The notes: generated by a model not told the origin, from the letters alone. Shown: positions 54,318 through 62,478, counted from the stretch's first letter. The stretch: 64,000 bases of DNA from Flavitalea plasmicola (GCF_030546645.1 NZ_JAUOTO010000003.1:526956-590955); one strand, 5' to 3'. Numbers and translations: made by a program.

Positions 54318-54325
54318 CAAAATTA
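54318..54325 (-). promoter_or_regulatory. -7 box TAATTTTG for the NTF2-like gene
   Basis: An exact TAnnTTTG 25 bases before the ATG at 54292. Confidence 0.5.
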
Positions 54326-54376
54326 GTCAGGCGAACAAAGGCAGGATAAAACTATTCAAACGGATACTTCTAAAAT

Positions 54377-55273
54377 TCAAACTACATGCTTCCTTAGTTC
54401 ATTTGGAGTCGTACCGGCATGTTTCTTATAAAAACTATTAAAATAACCTGGATACTGGAACCCAAGGCAGTACCCAATCTCCGAAATAGTCCAATCTGTA
54501 TGGCGTAGAAGATCATTGGCTTCCAACACTATTCTGGAAGCTATATGCTCGGTAGTTGTTTTGCCGGTGAAGTCTTTAACCGCCCTATTCAAATGATTCG
54601 TATGTAGCGAAAGCTGTTTGGCAAAATCCTTTGCAGAACGGAGTTGAAGTTCGTTCTGACGCGAATAGATAGGGAATTGCCTGTTCAAAAGCTCCAAAAA
54701 TAAATTGGTTATTCTGGCAGCAGCATTCAGATCCCGCTCGTAATCCCGGGCCGGCTGCATCTTTAAGGCGTGGTGAACGATCAGATGAAGGTAATTTCGC
54801 AATATGTCATATTTGTGGACGTAGTTCTTCATATTCTCTCTCATCATAGCTTTAAAGAAAGCTGCTATTTCGTCTACACTATCTGCATCAGGAAAAAAAA
54901 CCTTGTCTGTGTCAATCTGAAACATCGGCAGATTGGTAAGCAGTCCTTCCCTTTGTTGGACAAAAGCCTGGTTGAATATACAAAACCATCCTTGCTGATC
55001 AGTTGAATCAGGAATCCAATTATAAGGAATCATGGGATTTGAAAATACGAGGGCAGGGCGATCAATATAAATAGATTGATTAGAATAATCAAGCCTTCCG
55101 GTTCCCAATATCAAAGTCACTTTATAATAATCTCTTCTGGAATATGGAATTGCCCCTATACAGGCTGCCCGCTCGAAAATATTAATATGAGGCTTGTCTG
55201 CCTCAATCCTTTCCGGACCCGCGTAATGGATACGCTCATAAAAGCCTGCAATATCTTCCCGCTTGTTCATCAT
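54377..55273 (-). CDS. AraC-family transcriptional regulator
   Basis: This 298-residue protein has an N-terminal cupin-like sensing domain ('INIFERAACIGAIPYSRRDYYKVTLILGTGRLDY', 'LVFSNPMIPYNW') and a C-terminal AraC domain ('SAKDFAKQLSLHTNHLNRAVKDFTGKTTTEHIASRIVLEA' and 'TISEIGYCLGFQYPGYFNSFYKKHAGTTPNELRKH'). It may control the NTF2-like gene just downstream. A second ATG follows one codon in. Confidence 0.93.
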   Translation of the reverse strand: MMNKREDIAGFYERIHYAGPERIEADKPHINIFERAACIGAIPYSRRDYYKVTLILGTGRLDYSNQSIYIDRPALVFSNPMIPYNWIPDSTDQQGWFCIFNQAFVQQREGLLTNLPMFQIDTDKVFFPDADSVDEIAAFFKAMMRENMKNYVHKYDILRNYLHLIVHHALKMQPARDYERDLNAAARITNLFLELLNRQFPIYSRQNELQLRSAKDFAKQLSLHTNHLNRAVKDFTGKTTTEHIASRIVLEANDLLRHTDWTISEIGYCLGFQYPGYFNSFYKKHAGTTPNELRKHVV

Positions 55274-55334
55274 GTAAAATTACACAATACAAACAATAAT
55301 GCATCATAGGCACTAATTGCCCAAACCTCGATCA

Positions 55335-55361
55335 CACTCGGGGTGCTGGTGCACCCGAGTG
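55335..55361. repeat. Strong GC-rich hairpin
   Basis: CACTCGGG-g-TGC pairs with GCA-CCCGAGTG around a TGGT loop. It lies after the amidohydrolase stop codon and before the AraC gene on the minus strand, where it could end or pause transcription, but no T run follows. Confidence 0.5.
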
Positions 55362-55382
55362 GAGGGGCTGTCACATTGATCA

Positions 55383-56579
55383 TCAGGGTCGTTTTATCAC
55401 CTTGCCTTCTTTCATGACAAAATCAACGTGCTGAAGTAGGGTAATATCCTCCAGCGGGTTCCCCGCCACGGCGATGATGTCTGCGGTGAAACCTTTTTTG
55501 ATTTGGCCCAGGGAGTTTTGGATGCGGAGTAGACTGGCGGCATTGAGGGTGGCTGTTTTGATGGCGTCCATAGGGGATAGGCCTGCGTTCTTGACATAGT
55601 ACTCCAGCTCTTTGGTCTCGTTGATGTTCCAACTTGTAGCGTCGGTGCCCATGACGATGGCCAGTTTGGCTTTGTAGGCCCGGTTCAGGTATTTGTGTAT
55701 GCTATCGAGTAATGGCCCTGGATGACGTTCCATTCCGCTAATGGTAGGACACCAAAATGTTCCATGGGCGAGGGCCAGCTTGATCAGGGAGTCGTTAAAC
55801 TCGCGGCCATGTTCGATCGACCGGACACCGGCTTCGATCGCTAGCCGGATGCCAACACTTGTATTGGCATGGGCTGCCACATCAAGACCTAATTTTTTCG
55901 CCTCGCTAACGATGGCCTTCATTTCAGCGGCGCTGAAGGTAGGTGTAATAAAGTCCCCATACATTTTGATCCATGTTACTCCCCGGGAGTATTGTTCCCG
56001 CACTGCTTTGATACATTCGTCAGTGCCCGTAGTGAATTGGGTGCCATAAGGCAGGTCGATCGACCAATTCTGATCTCTGGGAAGAGGGAAGTATTGCCCA
56101 GTAGCGGCGATACCTTTGCCTGCCGGGAAAATGTGCGGTCCTTCGACGAAACCCGAGTCCACCGCTCTGGCCAGGTCCACATCGGCATAGCCAGCACCTT
56201 CCGAGCACACATCTCTCAGTGTCGTAATGCCATTGTTGAGTGCCGTCCGCATATGCATGACCGCGCGAAGTGCCCGGTAGGTAGGGGAATGATCGTACAG
56301 GTCCTTCTCATAATCCCCGGATGTGCCAAGCAAATGCGTATGGACATCCATTAGTCCGGGTAGCAGGGTTTGCCCTTTCAGGTCGATGACGATAGCAGAA
56401 TCGGGAATTGTTCTGTTGAAATTGACATCGATGATCTTGCCCTGGCGTACGATAACGGTCGGGTTGGATATGACCTGATCGCTTTTACCATCAATGAGGC
56501 GATCGGCCAGAAGGGCGTAGGTCTGGGCGAAACTGCAGTTCGAAGCAGCCAGGAACATAAGAACTTGTAGGAATCGCAT
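55383..56579 (-). CDS. Exported amidohydrolase (imidazolonepropionase-like group)
   Basis: This 398-residue exported enzyme has a signal peptide (1-19, 'VLMFLAASNCSFAQ'). Metal ligands are visible: His80 and His82 (MDVHTHL), the carboxylated Lys in 'WIKMYGDF', His in 'AAHANTS', His in 'SIEHGREF' and Asp in 'GTDATSW'. The family hydrolyses amide bonds in cyclic or dipeptide substrates (Pro-Xaa dipeptidase-like). The frame is open upstream to 56855, but the extra residues cover a terminator hairpin and look random, so I used the ATG at 56579; one at 56594 is possible. Confidence 0.92.
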   Translation of the reverse strand: MRFLQVLMFLAASNCSFAQTYALLADRLIDGKSDQVISNPTVIVRQGKIIDVNFNRTIPDSAIVIDLKGQTLLPGLMDVHTHLLGTSGDYEKDLYDHSPTYRALRAVMHMRTALNNGITTLRDVCSEGAGYADVDLARAVDSGFVEGPHIFPAGKGIAATGQYFPLPRDQNWSIDLPYGTQFTTGTDECIKAVREQYSRGVTWIKMYGDFITPTFSAAEMKAIVSEAKKLGLDVAAHANTSVGIRLAIEAGVRSIEHGREFNDSLIKLALAHGTFWCPTISGMERHPGPLLDSIHKYLNRAYKAKLAIVMGTDATSWNINETKELEYYVKNAGLSPMDAIKTATLNAASLLRIQNSLGQIKKGFTADIIAVAGNPLEDITLLQHVDFVMKEGKVIKRP

Positions 56580-56594
56580 ATAAAGGGAATGCAT

Positions 56595-56845
56595 AATTGT
56601 CTTCAAAGAATGGCAAAATAGGAGATTCGGGTTGAAAATCATAATATTTTGCATTTGGTAAGAAGGGCCGGAATTCCGATGGTCATACCATGTTTTAATG
56701 ACAATGGATCTGTAGGTTCCGGCGAAAAAATTCGCCCCGCTGCGCAACAAAAAAAAGCCCTTCCAACTTCGTTGGAAAGGCAGTGTGCCCGGAAACCCGA
56801 TCAAAATAGTCAAGAGCATAGCTCGCGAGCACACCCATAGGATGA
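56595..56845. other. Non-coding stretch with a minus-strand terminator
   Basis: This sequence upstream of the amidohydrolase holds an intrinsic terminator (next entry) but no gene on either strand. The stretch 56782-56840 ('gtgtgcccggaaacccgatc...') has no ORF with protein character. Confidence 0.5.
56749..56781 (-). terminator. Minus-strand intrinsic terminator without an obvious gene
   Basis: Read on the minus strand, GCCTTTCCAAC pairs with GTTGGAAGGGC (11 bp with one G-T pair) around a GAA loop, and eight T follow. The transcript would come from the right, where only gene remnants are seen. Confidence 0.8.
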
Positions 56846-57106
56846 CTCGCCTCAAAATTAAACAAAGAAAAACTGGATAGCTTCTTCTACAGCCTGTCGG
56901 CGTATAATAAATCGATGGGTAGTGTTTTGATTACCAGGAATGATTCCATCGTTTATAGCCGGTCTATCGTTCAAGACAAAACAGGGAAAATTTGGTTTGG
57001 AACACGGGGTGATATCATCATTTATGATGTAAAAACATTTACCACTCTCACCGATGAAGACGACAAAACCTTCAGGAACGTTGAAAGACCGTCACGGACT
57101 TTATAA
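56846..57106 (+). pseudogene. Chimeric remnant: serine-hydrolase start fused to a propeller-repeat fragment
   Basis: An open stretch of 86 codons, with the only ATG at 56915, holds two unrelated pieces in one frame. 'KLDSFFYSLSAYNKSMGSVLITRNDSIVYSRS' looks like the N-terminus of a beta-lactamase-type serine hydrolase. 'VQDKTGKIWFGTRGDIIIYDVKTFTTLTDEDDKTFRNV' looks like a two-component-regulator propeller repeat. Neither domain is complete, and the join at about 56971 looks like a deletion scar. The region is AT-rich. It may be untranslated. Confidence 0.6.
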
Positions 57107-57109
57107 GTA

Positions 57110-57271
57110 GAAAATAACAAACAGACTAACAATAACTTAGCGCAAGCCTCGAACGTTAGGGGCAAGCAACGGAAACTTACCAGTTGTCGCAAATAACCCA
57201 CTACATTGTCGCATTAACACACGCTTTACATAATTTGGACAGATTAGTTTTGTGTTATTAAAAATGTATAA
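57110..57271. other. Cassette-like non-coding sequence before the DHFR-family gene
   Basis: Sequence of the type 'TTAGCGCAAGCC' and 'AACGTTAGGGGCAAGC' lies here. It resembles the short intergenic blocks found between single-gene cassettes in Bacteroidota, loosely like attC sites. A related block (GCCGCTAACAAAAGCATTGC) follows the gene at about 57821-57840. The match is by eye only. Confidence 0.35.
57245..57252 (+). promoter_or_regulatory. Promoter of the second DHFR-family gene, TAGTTTTG
   Basis: An exact TAnnTTTG, 19 bases before the ATG. The run TAGTTTTGTGTTATTAAA matches the one before the 49141 gene at 17 of 18 positions. Confidence 0.6.
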
Positions 57272-57796
57272 ATGAGAAAGCTAAAATTACAAATGAACAT
57301 TTTACTCGACAATAAATGGGACAGTGGAATGTCAGAATTTAGTATTGACAACCTTAATAGTGTAGACTGCATTTTGCATGGACGAAAAACTGGAGAAGGA
57401 TTTATTCCATATTGGACTGAAGTATCAAACAATCCTAATGACGGCGAGCATAAACTTGGGAAACGATTCTCAGAAATTCCAAATGCAATTTTTTCAAATA
57501 CGCTCAAGAAAAGCAAGTGGGCTAATACAACCATTATAAATGGCGATTTAGTACAGGCAATAAAAGCATTGAAATCCACAGATGGGAAAGACATCATTGT
57601 GTATGGTGGCGATTCATTTGTATCATCGCTAATACAGTATGATTTAATTGATGAGTATTATGTACTTGCAAACCCCACTGCATTGGGGAATGGGCGCCAA
57701 ACCTTCAATCCCTTAAAAAATGAATTAGAATTGAAACTTGTGACGTGTAGGCCATTTGCCTGCGGCGCTGTCTTATTACATTACTCAAGACTATAA
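57272..57796 (+). CDS. Dihydrofolate reductase family protein, AT-rich, probably acquired
   Basis: This 174-residue protein has the RibD_C/DHFR-like fold: 'KLQMNILLDNKWDSGM', 'DCILHGRKTGEGFIPYW', 'KDIIVYGGDSFVSSLIQYDLIDEYYVLANPTALGNGRQTF'. Base composition and codon use are clearly more AT-rich than in neighbouring genes. It sits alone between cassette-like blocks and beside a tRNA gene, so recent transfer is likely. The substrate is unknown. Confidence 0.88.
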   Translation: MRKLKLQMNILLDNKWDSGMSEFSIDNLNSVDCILHGRKTGEGFIPYWTEVSNNPNDGEHKLGKRFSEIPNAIFSNTLKKSKWANTTIINGDLVQAIKALKSTDGKDIIVYGGDSFVSSLIQYDLIDEYYVLANPTALGNGRQTFNPLKNELELKLVTCRPFACGAVLLHYSRL

Positions 57797-57935
57797 CAAC
57801 ATTAAAACCAAAGATGCCTGCCGCTAACAAAAGCATTGCCGCAATTTGGGCGGACAGCTACAGTCCGCAAAAAGCGGAATTAGTATAAACTAAAAAGGCT
57901 TCAAGTCCAATGACTTAAAGCCTTACTATTTTCAG

Positions 57936-58019
57936 TGCCCAGAACAGGAATCGAACCTGCACATTGTTGCCAATACCAGATTTTGAGTCTGACGCGTCTA
58001 CCAGTTCCGCCATCTGGGC
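57936..58019 (-). tRNA. tRNA-Leu (anticodon CAA)
   Basis: An 84-base class II tRNA on the minus strand. The acceptor stem is GCCCAGA with TCTGGGC, and the D-arm has 'TGGCGGAACTGGTAGACGC'. The anticodon arm is TCAGA-CTCAAAA-TCTGG with CAA at positions 34-36. A variable arm and the T-arm 'GGTTCGATTCC' follow. The CCA end is not encoded. Confidence 0.97.
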
Positions 58020-58035
58020 CTCAATTTCAGGGGTG

Positions 58036-58069
58036 CAAACATACGCATTTGCACCCTTTTGTCCAAAAA
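58036..58069 (-). promoter_or_regulatory. tRNA-Leu promoter, TTTTTG-N20-TATGTTTG
   Basis: The -7 box TATGTTTG (58036-58043) and the -33 TTTTTG (58064-58069) are both exact, 20 bases apart, and lie 16 bases before the tRNA 5' end. This is the best promoter match in the window and calibrates the others. Confidence 0.75.
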
Positions 58070-58120
58070 CCATCCAAAAAATCTATCTTCGCCGCCCCTG
58101 GCCTACAAAATCAATGACAA

Positions 58121-59323
58121 ATGATCAGGATCGGCTTACTACAAGAAAGGAAAGTGCCCGCCGACAACAGGGTAGCCCTGACGCCGGCACAATGTAAATG
58201 GATACAGAAGAACGCCGCGGACGTGAGGGTCATTGCCCAGTCATCCCCGGACCGCTGTTATTCGGACAGGGAATACCTGTCAGCAGGTGTGGAAGTAAAA
58301 CAGGACCTTTCTGATTGCGATATCCTGATGGGCATAAAGGAAGTCCCAGAAAAGGAACTGCTGCCCGGCAAGACCTATCTGTTCTTTTCACATACCAAGA
58401 AAGAGCAACTTTATAACCAACGCATGTTCCAGTCCATACTGGAAAAAAAGATCACCCTCATCGATTACGAATGCCTGGAGCACGACGATGGGCAGCGTAT
58501 TCTGGGCTTCGGCTTCTTTGCCGGCGTAGTTGGCGCGCATAATGGCATGATGGCCTATGGCCTGCGAACAGGTCAGTATAGTCTGGGAAGAGTGCATAAA
58601 CAGCAAAGTTTCCGGGAATTGATCCACACCTATTTCGGCCTGAAACTCCCCAGCATTAAGATTGTCGTCACCGGCTCGGGCCGGGTAGCCCACGGCGTGC
58701 TGGAAGTGATGAACCTCATGGGCATCATCGAAGTAGAACCGGATGAGTTCCTGGAACGGAAATTCTCCTATCCCGTTTTCACCCAATTAAAAGGCGCCGA
58801 CCTGTATGAGCATATGGACACGCGGACTTATAACCGCGAGGATTTTCATACCCATCCCGAAAAGTATCGCTGTAAATTCCTGCCTTACACAAAAGCGGCG
58901 AATATCCTGATGAACGGCATCTACTGGGATCCGGATACGCCCCGGCTTTTCGAATGGGAGGACCTGGCGGAAAAAGATTTTACCATCACGACCATCGCTG
59001 ATATTACAGACGATAAAGGTGGGTCTGTTCCCTGCAACCTGGGTGATACCACCATACAGGATCCGGTCTATGGCGTACACCGTCAGACAAGAGAGAAGAC
59101 GGAGCCATACCTGCCCGGATCGATAGACATAATGGCCGTAGGCAATCTTCCCAACGAGCTGCCCCGGGACGCCTCCCGCTATTTCGGGGAGCAGTTGATC
59201 AAATATGTGCTGGAAGACCTGGTGCGAGGCGGCTCGCCGATCATTGACAGGGCTACGATGGTCCGTAATGGTCAGTTGACCGAACGATACAGCTATCTGG
59301 AGAATTATGCCAAAGCTCGTTAA
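58121..59323 (+). CDS. Saccharopine dehydrogenase (Lys1)/alanine dehydrogenase-like NAD(P) oxidoreductase
   Basis: This 400-residue protein has an AlaDh/PNT N-terminal domain ('IGLLQERKVPADNRVALTPAQCKWI', 'LMGIKEVPEKELLPGKTYLFFSHT') and a nucleotide-binding domain ('IKIVVTGSGRVAHGVLEVMNLMGI'). The closing 'GSIDIMAVGNLPNELPRDASRYFGEQLI' resembles the end of fungal Lys1, which makes lysine from saccharopine with NAD+. The exact substrate is unsure. It overlaps the convergent trmN6 by four bases. Confidence 0.85.
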   Translation: MIRIGLLQERKVPADNRVALTPAQCKWIQKNAADVRVIAQSSPDRCYSDREYLSAGVEVKQDLSDCDILMGIKEVPEKELLPGKTYLFFSHTKKEQLYNQRMFQSILEKKITLIDYECLEHDDGQRILGFGFFAGVVGAHNGMMAYGLRTGQYSLGRVHKQQSFRELIHTYFGLKLPSIKIVVTGSGRVAHGVLEVMNLMGIIEVEPDEFLERKFSYPVFTQLKGADLYEHMDTRTYNREDFHTHPEKYRCKFLPYTKAANILMNGIYWDPDTPRLFEWEDLAEKDFTITTIADITDDKGGSVPCNLGDTTIQDPVYGVHRQTREKTEPYLPGSIDIMAVGNLPNELPRDASRYFGEQLIKYVLEDLVRGGSPIIDRATMVRNGQLTERYSYLENYAKAR

Positions 59324-60033
59324 AGCTTTTCATAATAATCCCGCATCAGCTCTACAAAGTCCTCTGTATATGCCCCCCGCTCATCCTGGATGCTCAGCTC
59401 GGTCTCGGGAATAAAATTCTCCTTGTTACGTGAGAAATGCAGAACAGCACGGAAAAGATCGTGGCGGGGCGTCTGCCTTACCAGCAGCCGCTCCCTCAGA
59501 TGAAAATGGCGGGATCTGGCGAGATCCTCGAAATATTGCACGCGATGATAGGGTAGGAGAATGCCGAAAGAGCCTGCCGGCGAAAGATTATCGTCGACAG
59601 CCGTCAGCAGCTCCGTCAATGTCAGCTCCTTGCTGTGCCTGGCCAGATTTTTGGTATGTGAGTCTGCCTCCAGGTCCCCTTCATAAAAAGGAGGATTGCT
59701 GATGATAAAATCGAATTTATGCGGAAAATTGAAATGCCGCACATCTCCCGGAAATACTTTTAGTTCTCCTTTCCATTTGCTTTGACCGATATTCTCTTTC
59801 AGCTGCTTAAAGGCCGAAAGGTCCAGTTCGATGCCCTGGATGTCCCCTTTATGTTTTTGCGCCAGCATCAGCATCAGCAGCCCCGTGCCGCTGCCTATGT
59901 CCAGGATGGAAGAATAGGCCGGTGCTTTCTCGGAGAACCATGCGCCCAATATACAGGCGTCCGTGCAAACTTTCATGGCGCACTGATCCTGGAAGATGGT
60001 GAATTGTTTGAATCTAAAATAAGGATTTGGCAT
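59320..60033 (-). CDS. trmN6: tRNA1(Val) (adenine(37)-N6)-methyltransferase
   Basis: This 237-residue SAM-dependent enzyme methylates A37 of tRNA-Val. It has motif I DIGSGTGLL (45-53) and the catalytic NPPF (113-116, 'IISNPPFYEGD'). The N-terminal 'FRFKQFTIFQDQCAMKVCTDACILGAW' is typical of YfiC/TrmN6. It lies 13 bases after tsaD on the same strand; both act on position 37 of tRNAs. Confidence 0.93.
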   Translation of the reverse strand: MPNPYFRFKQFTIFQDQCAMKVCTDACILGAWFSEKAPAYSSILDIGSGTGLLMLMLAQKHKGDIQGIELDLSAFKQLKENIGQSKWKGELKVFPGDVRHFNFPHKFDFIISNPPFYEGDLEADSHTKNLARHSKELTLTELLTAVDDNLSPAGSFGILLPYHRVQYFEDLARSRHFHLRERLLVRQTPRHDLFRAVLHFSRNKENFIPETELSIQDERGAYTEDFVELMRDYYEKL

Positions 60034-60046
60034 ACGATCAGATTTT

Positions 60047-61078
60047 TCACCATTCAGCCCGGGCGCTGGCGCTCACGGACAATGGTGCCGCCTGCCCCGC
60101 TAAATATTTATAATAGCCGGTGATGGCGATCATCGCCGCATTGTCCGTACAATATTCGAATGGCGGGATAAAAGTACGCCAGCCCTGCTGTTCGCCCAGC
60201 AGCCGGAATGCATTGCGCAACCCGCTGTTGGCGGAGACGCCTCCCGCAATGCAGAGATCCCTGACGCCCGTCTCGCGGGCAGCCTTTTTCAGTTTGTTCA
60301 ACAGAATAGAAACGATCCGTCCCTGTATGGAGGCGCAGATATCGGCCAGGTTCTTCTGGACAAAATCCGCATCCCTGGTCGTTTGCTCCTGTAGAAAATA
60401 GAGAATGGCCGTCTTCAAGCCGCTGAAGCTAAAGTTCAGGCCGGGGATCTGCGGCTCAGGAAAGCTAAAACGGGTGGGGTTACCCTCTCGCGCATACTTA
60501 TCGATCAGGGGACCGCCGGGGTAGGGCAATCCCAGTAGTTTGGCCGATTTGTCAAAAGCTTCCCCGGCGGCATCGTCCAGCGTTTCTCCAATAACCTCCA
60601 TTTGTAAGGGGGATTGGCAAAGGACGATCTGGGTATGGCCGCCGCTGACGGTGAGACAGAGAAAAGGGAATTCCGGGCGGTCTGATGCCGGTATCAGGTT
60701 CGCCAGCACATGTGCCTGCATATGATGGACGGCCAGCAGGGGAATATCCAGCGCCAGCGCCAGGGATTTGGCAAATTGACCACCCACCAGCAACGAGCCG
60801 ATCAGGCCGGGTGACTGAGTGAAGGCAATGGCTGTCAACGATGACAGCTCACATGCGGCCTGCTTCAGGGCTGCGTCCACCACCGGCACAATATTCTGCA
60901 TATGCGCCCGGCTGGCCAGCTCCGGCACCACGCCTCCATATTGCTCATGTATGGCCTGACCGGCAATGATATTCGACAGGATCATCCCATCCCGGCAGAT
61001 AGCGCAGCTTGTTTCATCGCAGGAAGATTCTATCGCCAGGATAGTGACAGGCCCATCGGGCCCCTTCAATTTTTGCAT
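60047..61078 (-). CDS. tsaD: tRNA N6-threonylcarbamoyladenosine synthase subunit TsaD
   Basis: This 343-residue ASKHA-fold enzyme moves the threonylcarbamoyl group to A37 of ANN-decoding tRNAs with TsaB and TsaE. Diagnostic parts are 'ILAIESSCDETSCAI', the metal motif 'ASRAHMQNI', 'FPFLCLTVSGGHTQIV', 'GEAFDKSAKLLGLPYPGGPLIDK' and 'CIAGGVSANSGLR'. Length is normal. Its promoter box TAATTTTG ends four bases before the ATG. Confidence 0.98.
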   Translation of the reverse strand: MQKLKGPDGPVTILAIESSCDETSCAICRDGMILSNIIAGQAIHEQYGGVVPELASRAHMQNIVPVVDAALKQAACELSSLTAIAFTQSPGLIGSLLVGGQFAKSLALALDIPLLAVHHMQAHVLANLIPASDRPEFPFLCLTVSGGHTQIVLCQSPLQMEVIGETLDDAAGEAFDKSAKLLGLPYPGGPLIDKYAREGNPTRFSFPEPQIPGLNFSFSGLKTAILYFLQEQTTRDADFVQKNLADICASIQGRIVSILLNKLKKAARETGVRDLCIAGGVSANSGLRNAFRLLGEQQGWRTFIPPFEYCTDNAAMIAITGYYKYLAGQAAPLSVSASARAEW

Positions 61079-61082
61079 GGAG

Positions 61083-61090
61083 CAAAATTA
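61083..61090 (-). promoter_or_regulatory. -7 box TAATTTTG four bases before the tsaD ATG
   Basis: An exact TAnnTTTG, then CTCC, then the ATG at 61078. It fits in the 13-base gap after the permease gene and predicts a leaderless tsaD transcript. Confidence 0.6.
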
Positions 61091-61091
61091 C

Positions 61092-62378
61092 TTATTTCGA
61101 TCGTATGGCCACCACCGGATCCATCCTTGCGGCAATAAAGGCTGGAATGATCCCTGCAGAAATACCTGTAAACAGGCAAATGCCGATGGCCAGCCCGATA
61201 ATATCCAGGGGGATGAAGACATTAAAGCTCAGCATGGAAGAGAACACCAGGGTGAGAATGAACACTGCCGCCAGCCCAATCAATCCGCCGATGATGCAAA
61301 GGAAGGCGGATTCCAGCAGGAACTCCATCATGATGACATTCCGTTTTGCCCCGATGGCTTTTTTCAACCCGATCTGGCTGGTGCGCTCCCGCACGGTAAC
61401 GAACATGATATTGGCTACTCCGAACATTCCTACCACCAGCGACAAAGCCGCGATCGCCCATCCGCCGATGTTCATTCCGGAAAAGATGGGGTCGAAGAAC
61501 TTACTAAGGCTGTCGATGTCGTTCAGGGCGAAATTATCCTCCTGGGTAGGGCTCAGCTTCCGGATGGATCGCATGGCACCCTTTAGCTCATCTTTCAGCG
61601 CTTCTACGGAGATATTTTCCCCGGCCTGGACCAGGATCTTGGGATTGGCATATTCTTCTCTCACCAGCTGCCGGAGGAAAGCATAGGTAAATAAAACGCT
61701 GTTGTCATAATCCCATCCTCCTAAGAGACTTTTCCCTTGTTTCTGTATGAGCCCGATGACGGTGGCCGAGCGGCCATCCTTCAGCTTTACCACGCTGCCC
61801 ACGGCTTTCTCCGGGTTGCCGAACAATTTCTCGGCAATGGAATTACCCATTACGATATACGGTGTGCCGCGATCGAAGTCCGACTGCTGGAAATACCGCC
61901 CATGGCCGATGATGATCTGTTGTATCTTGTCGAAATCCTCCGTATTCCCGTAAAAATTCACCCCCGTCAGGGAATTGTCCTGGTAATCGACATTGGACTG
62001 CATCTCGATCTCAAAGTCGATATGGGGGGCATCAGGCACCTTTAACCGCAATAATTTCATCTCTTCGATCTTTGGCACAGGCCGTTTGATGTATTTCCAC
62101 CAGGGGAAGTCCGGCCCCCCGCCATATTGCCATTTATCAATATAAATGGTCTTATTTCCCAGGGATTTGATGTCATTTTTCACCGCCAGCTGCATACTGC
62201 TGATAGTAGACAACACACTGATAATGCAGAAGATACCGAAGGTTATTCCCAGCAGGGACAGGAAGGTCCGGAGCTTATTGGAACGGAATTCCTGCAAGGC
62301 CATCCTGAAGCTGGTCCATGCGATCTCCCGGTGTCGGAACAGAAACCGGAACAAACGCTGGGTTTTATACGCAAACAT
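61092..62378 (-). CDS. MacB-type ABC transporter permease (FtsX-like)
   Basis: This 428-residue protein has one N-terminal helix ('LSLLGITFGIFCIISVLSTI'), a large periplasmic MacB-PCD domain and three C-terminal helices with the FtsX pattern ('VGMFGVANIMFVTVRERTSQIGLKKAIGAKRNVIMMEFLLESAFLCIIGGLIG'). Such permeases move lipoproteins, antibiotics or mechanical signals; the ATPase is not in view. The start at 62378 (MFAYKTQRLF) follows TATATTCG by four bases. Confidence 0.93.
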   Translation of the reverse strand: MFAYKTQRLFRFLFRHREIAWTSFRMALQEFRSNKLRTFLSLLGITFGIFCIISVLSTISSMQLAVKNDIKSLGNKTIYIDKWQYGGGPDFPWWKYIKRPVPKIEEMKLLRLKVPDAPHIDFEIEMQSNVDYQDNSLTGVNFYGNTEDFDKIQQIIIGHGRYFQQSDFDRGTPYIVMGNSIAEKLFGNPEKAVGSVVKLKDGRSATVIGLIQKQGKSLLGGWDYDNSVLFTYAFLRQLVREEYANPKILVQAGENISVEALKDELKGAMRSIRKLSPTQEDNFALNDIDSLSKFFDPIFSGMNIGGWAIAALSLVVGMFGVANIMFVTVRERTSQIGLKKAIGAKRNVIMMEFLLESAFLCIIGGLIGLAAVFILTLVFSSMLSFNVFIPLDIIGLAIGICLFTGISAGIIPAFIAARMDPVVAIRSK

Positions 62379-62382
62379 AATT

Positions 62383-62390
62383 CGAATATA
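62383..62390 (-). promoter_or_regulatory. -7-like box TATATTCG four bases before the permease ATG
   Basis: One base from TAnnTTTG, with TTG 19 bases upstream, then AATT and the ATG at 62378. Confidence 0.5.
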
Positions 62391-62478
62391 CATATTCGGA
62401 GACACCTGGCAACGACAAAAACCATTAATATTGCATCTTAAAATACCATTCGAATTACAACCTAAAAAAAGATCTTTC

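Noticed and set aside
56580..56855. N-terminal extension of the amidohydrolase
   Set aside because: It crosses an intrinsic terminator and would bury the signal peptide.
57797..58020. Integrated element with tRNA 3'-end duplication
   Set aside because: I could not find a second copy of the tRNA 3' end in the window, and no integrase is present.
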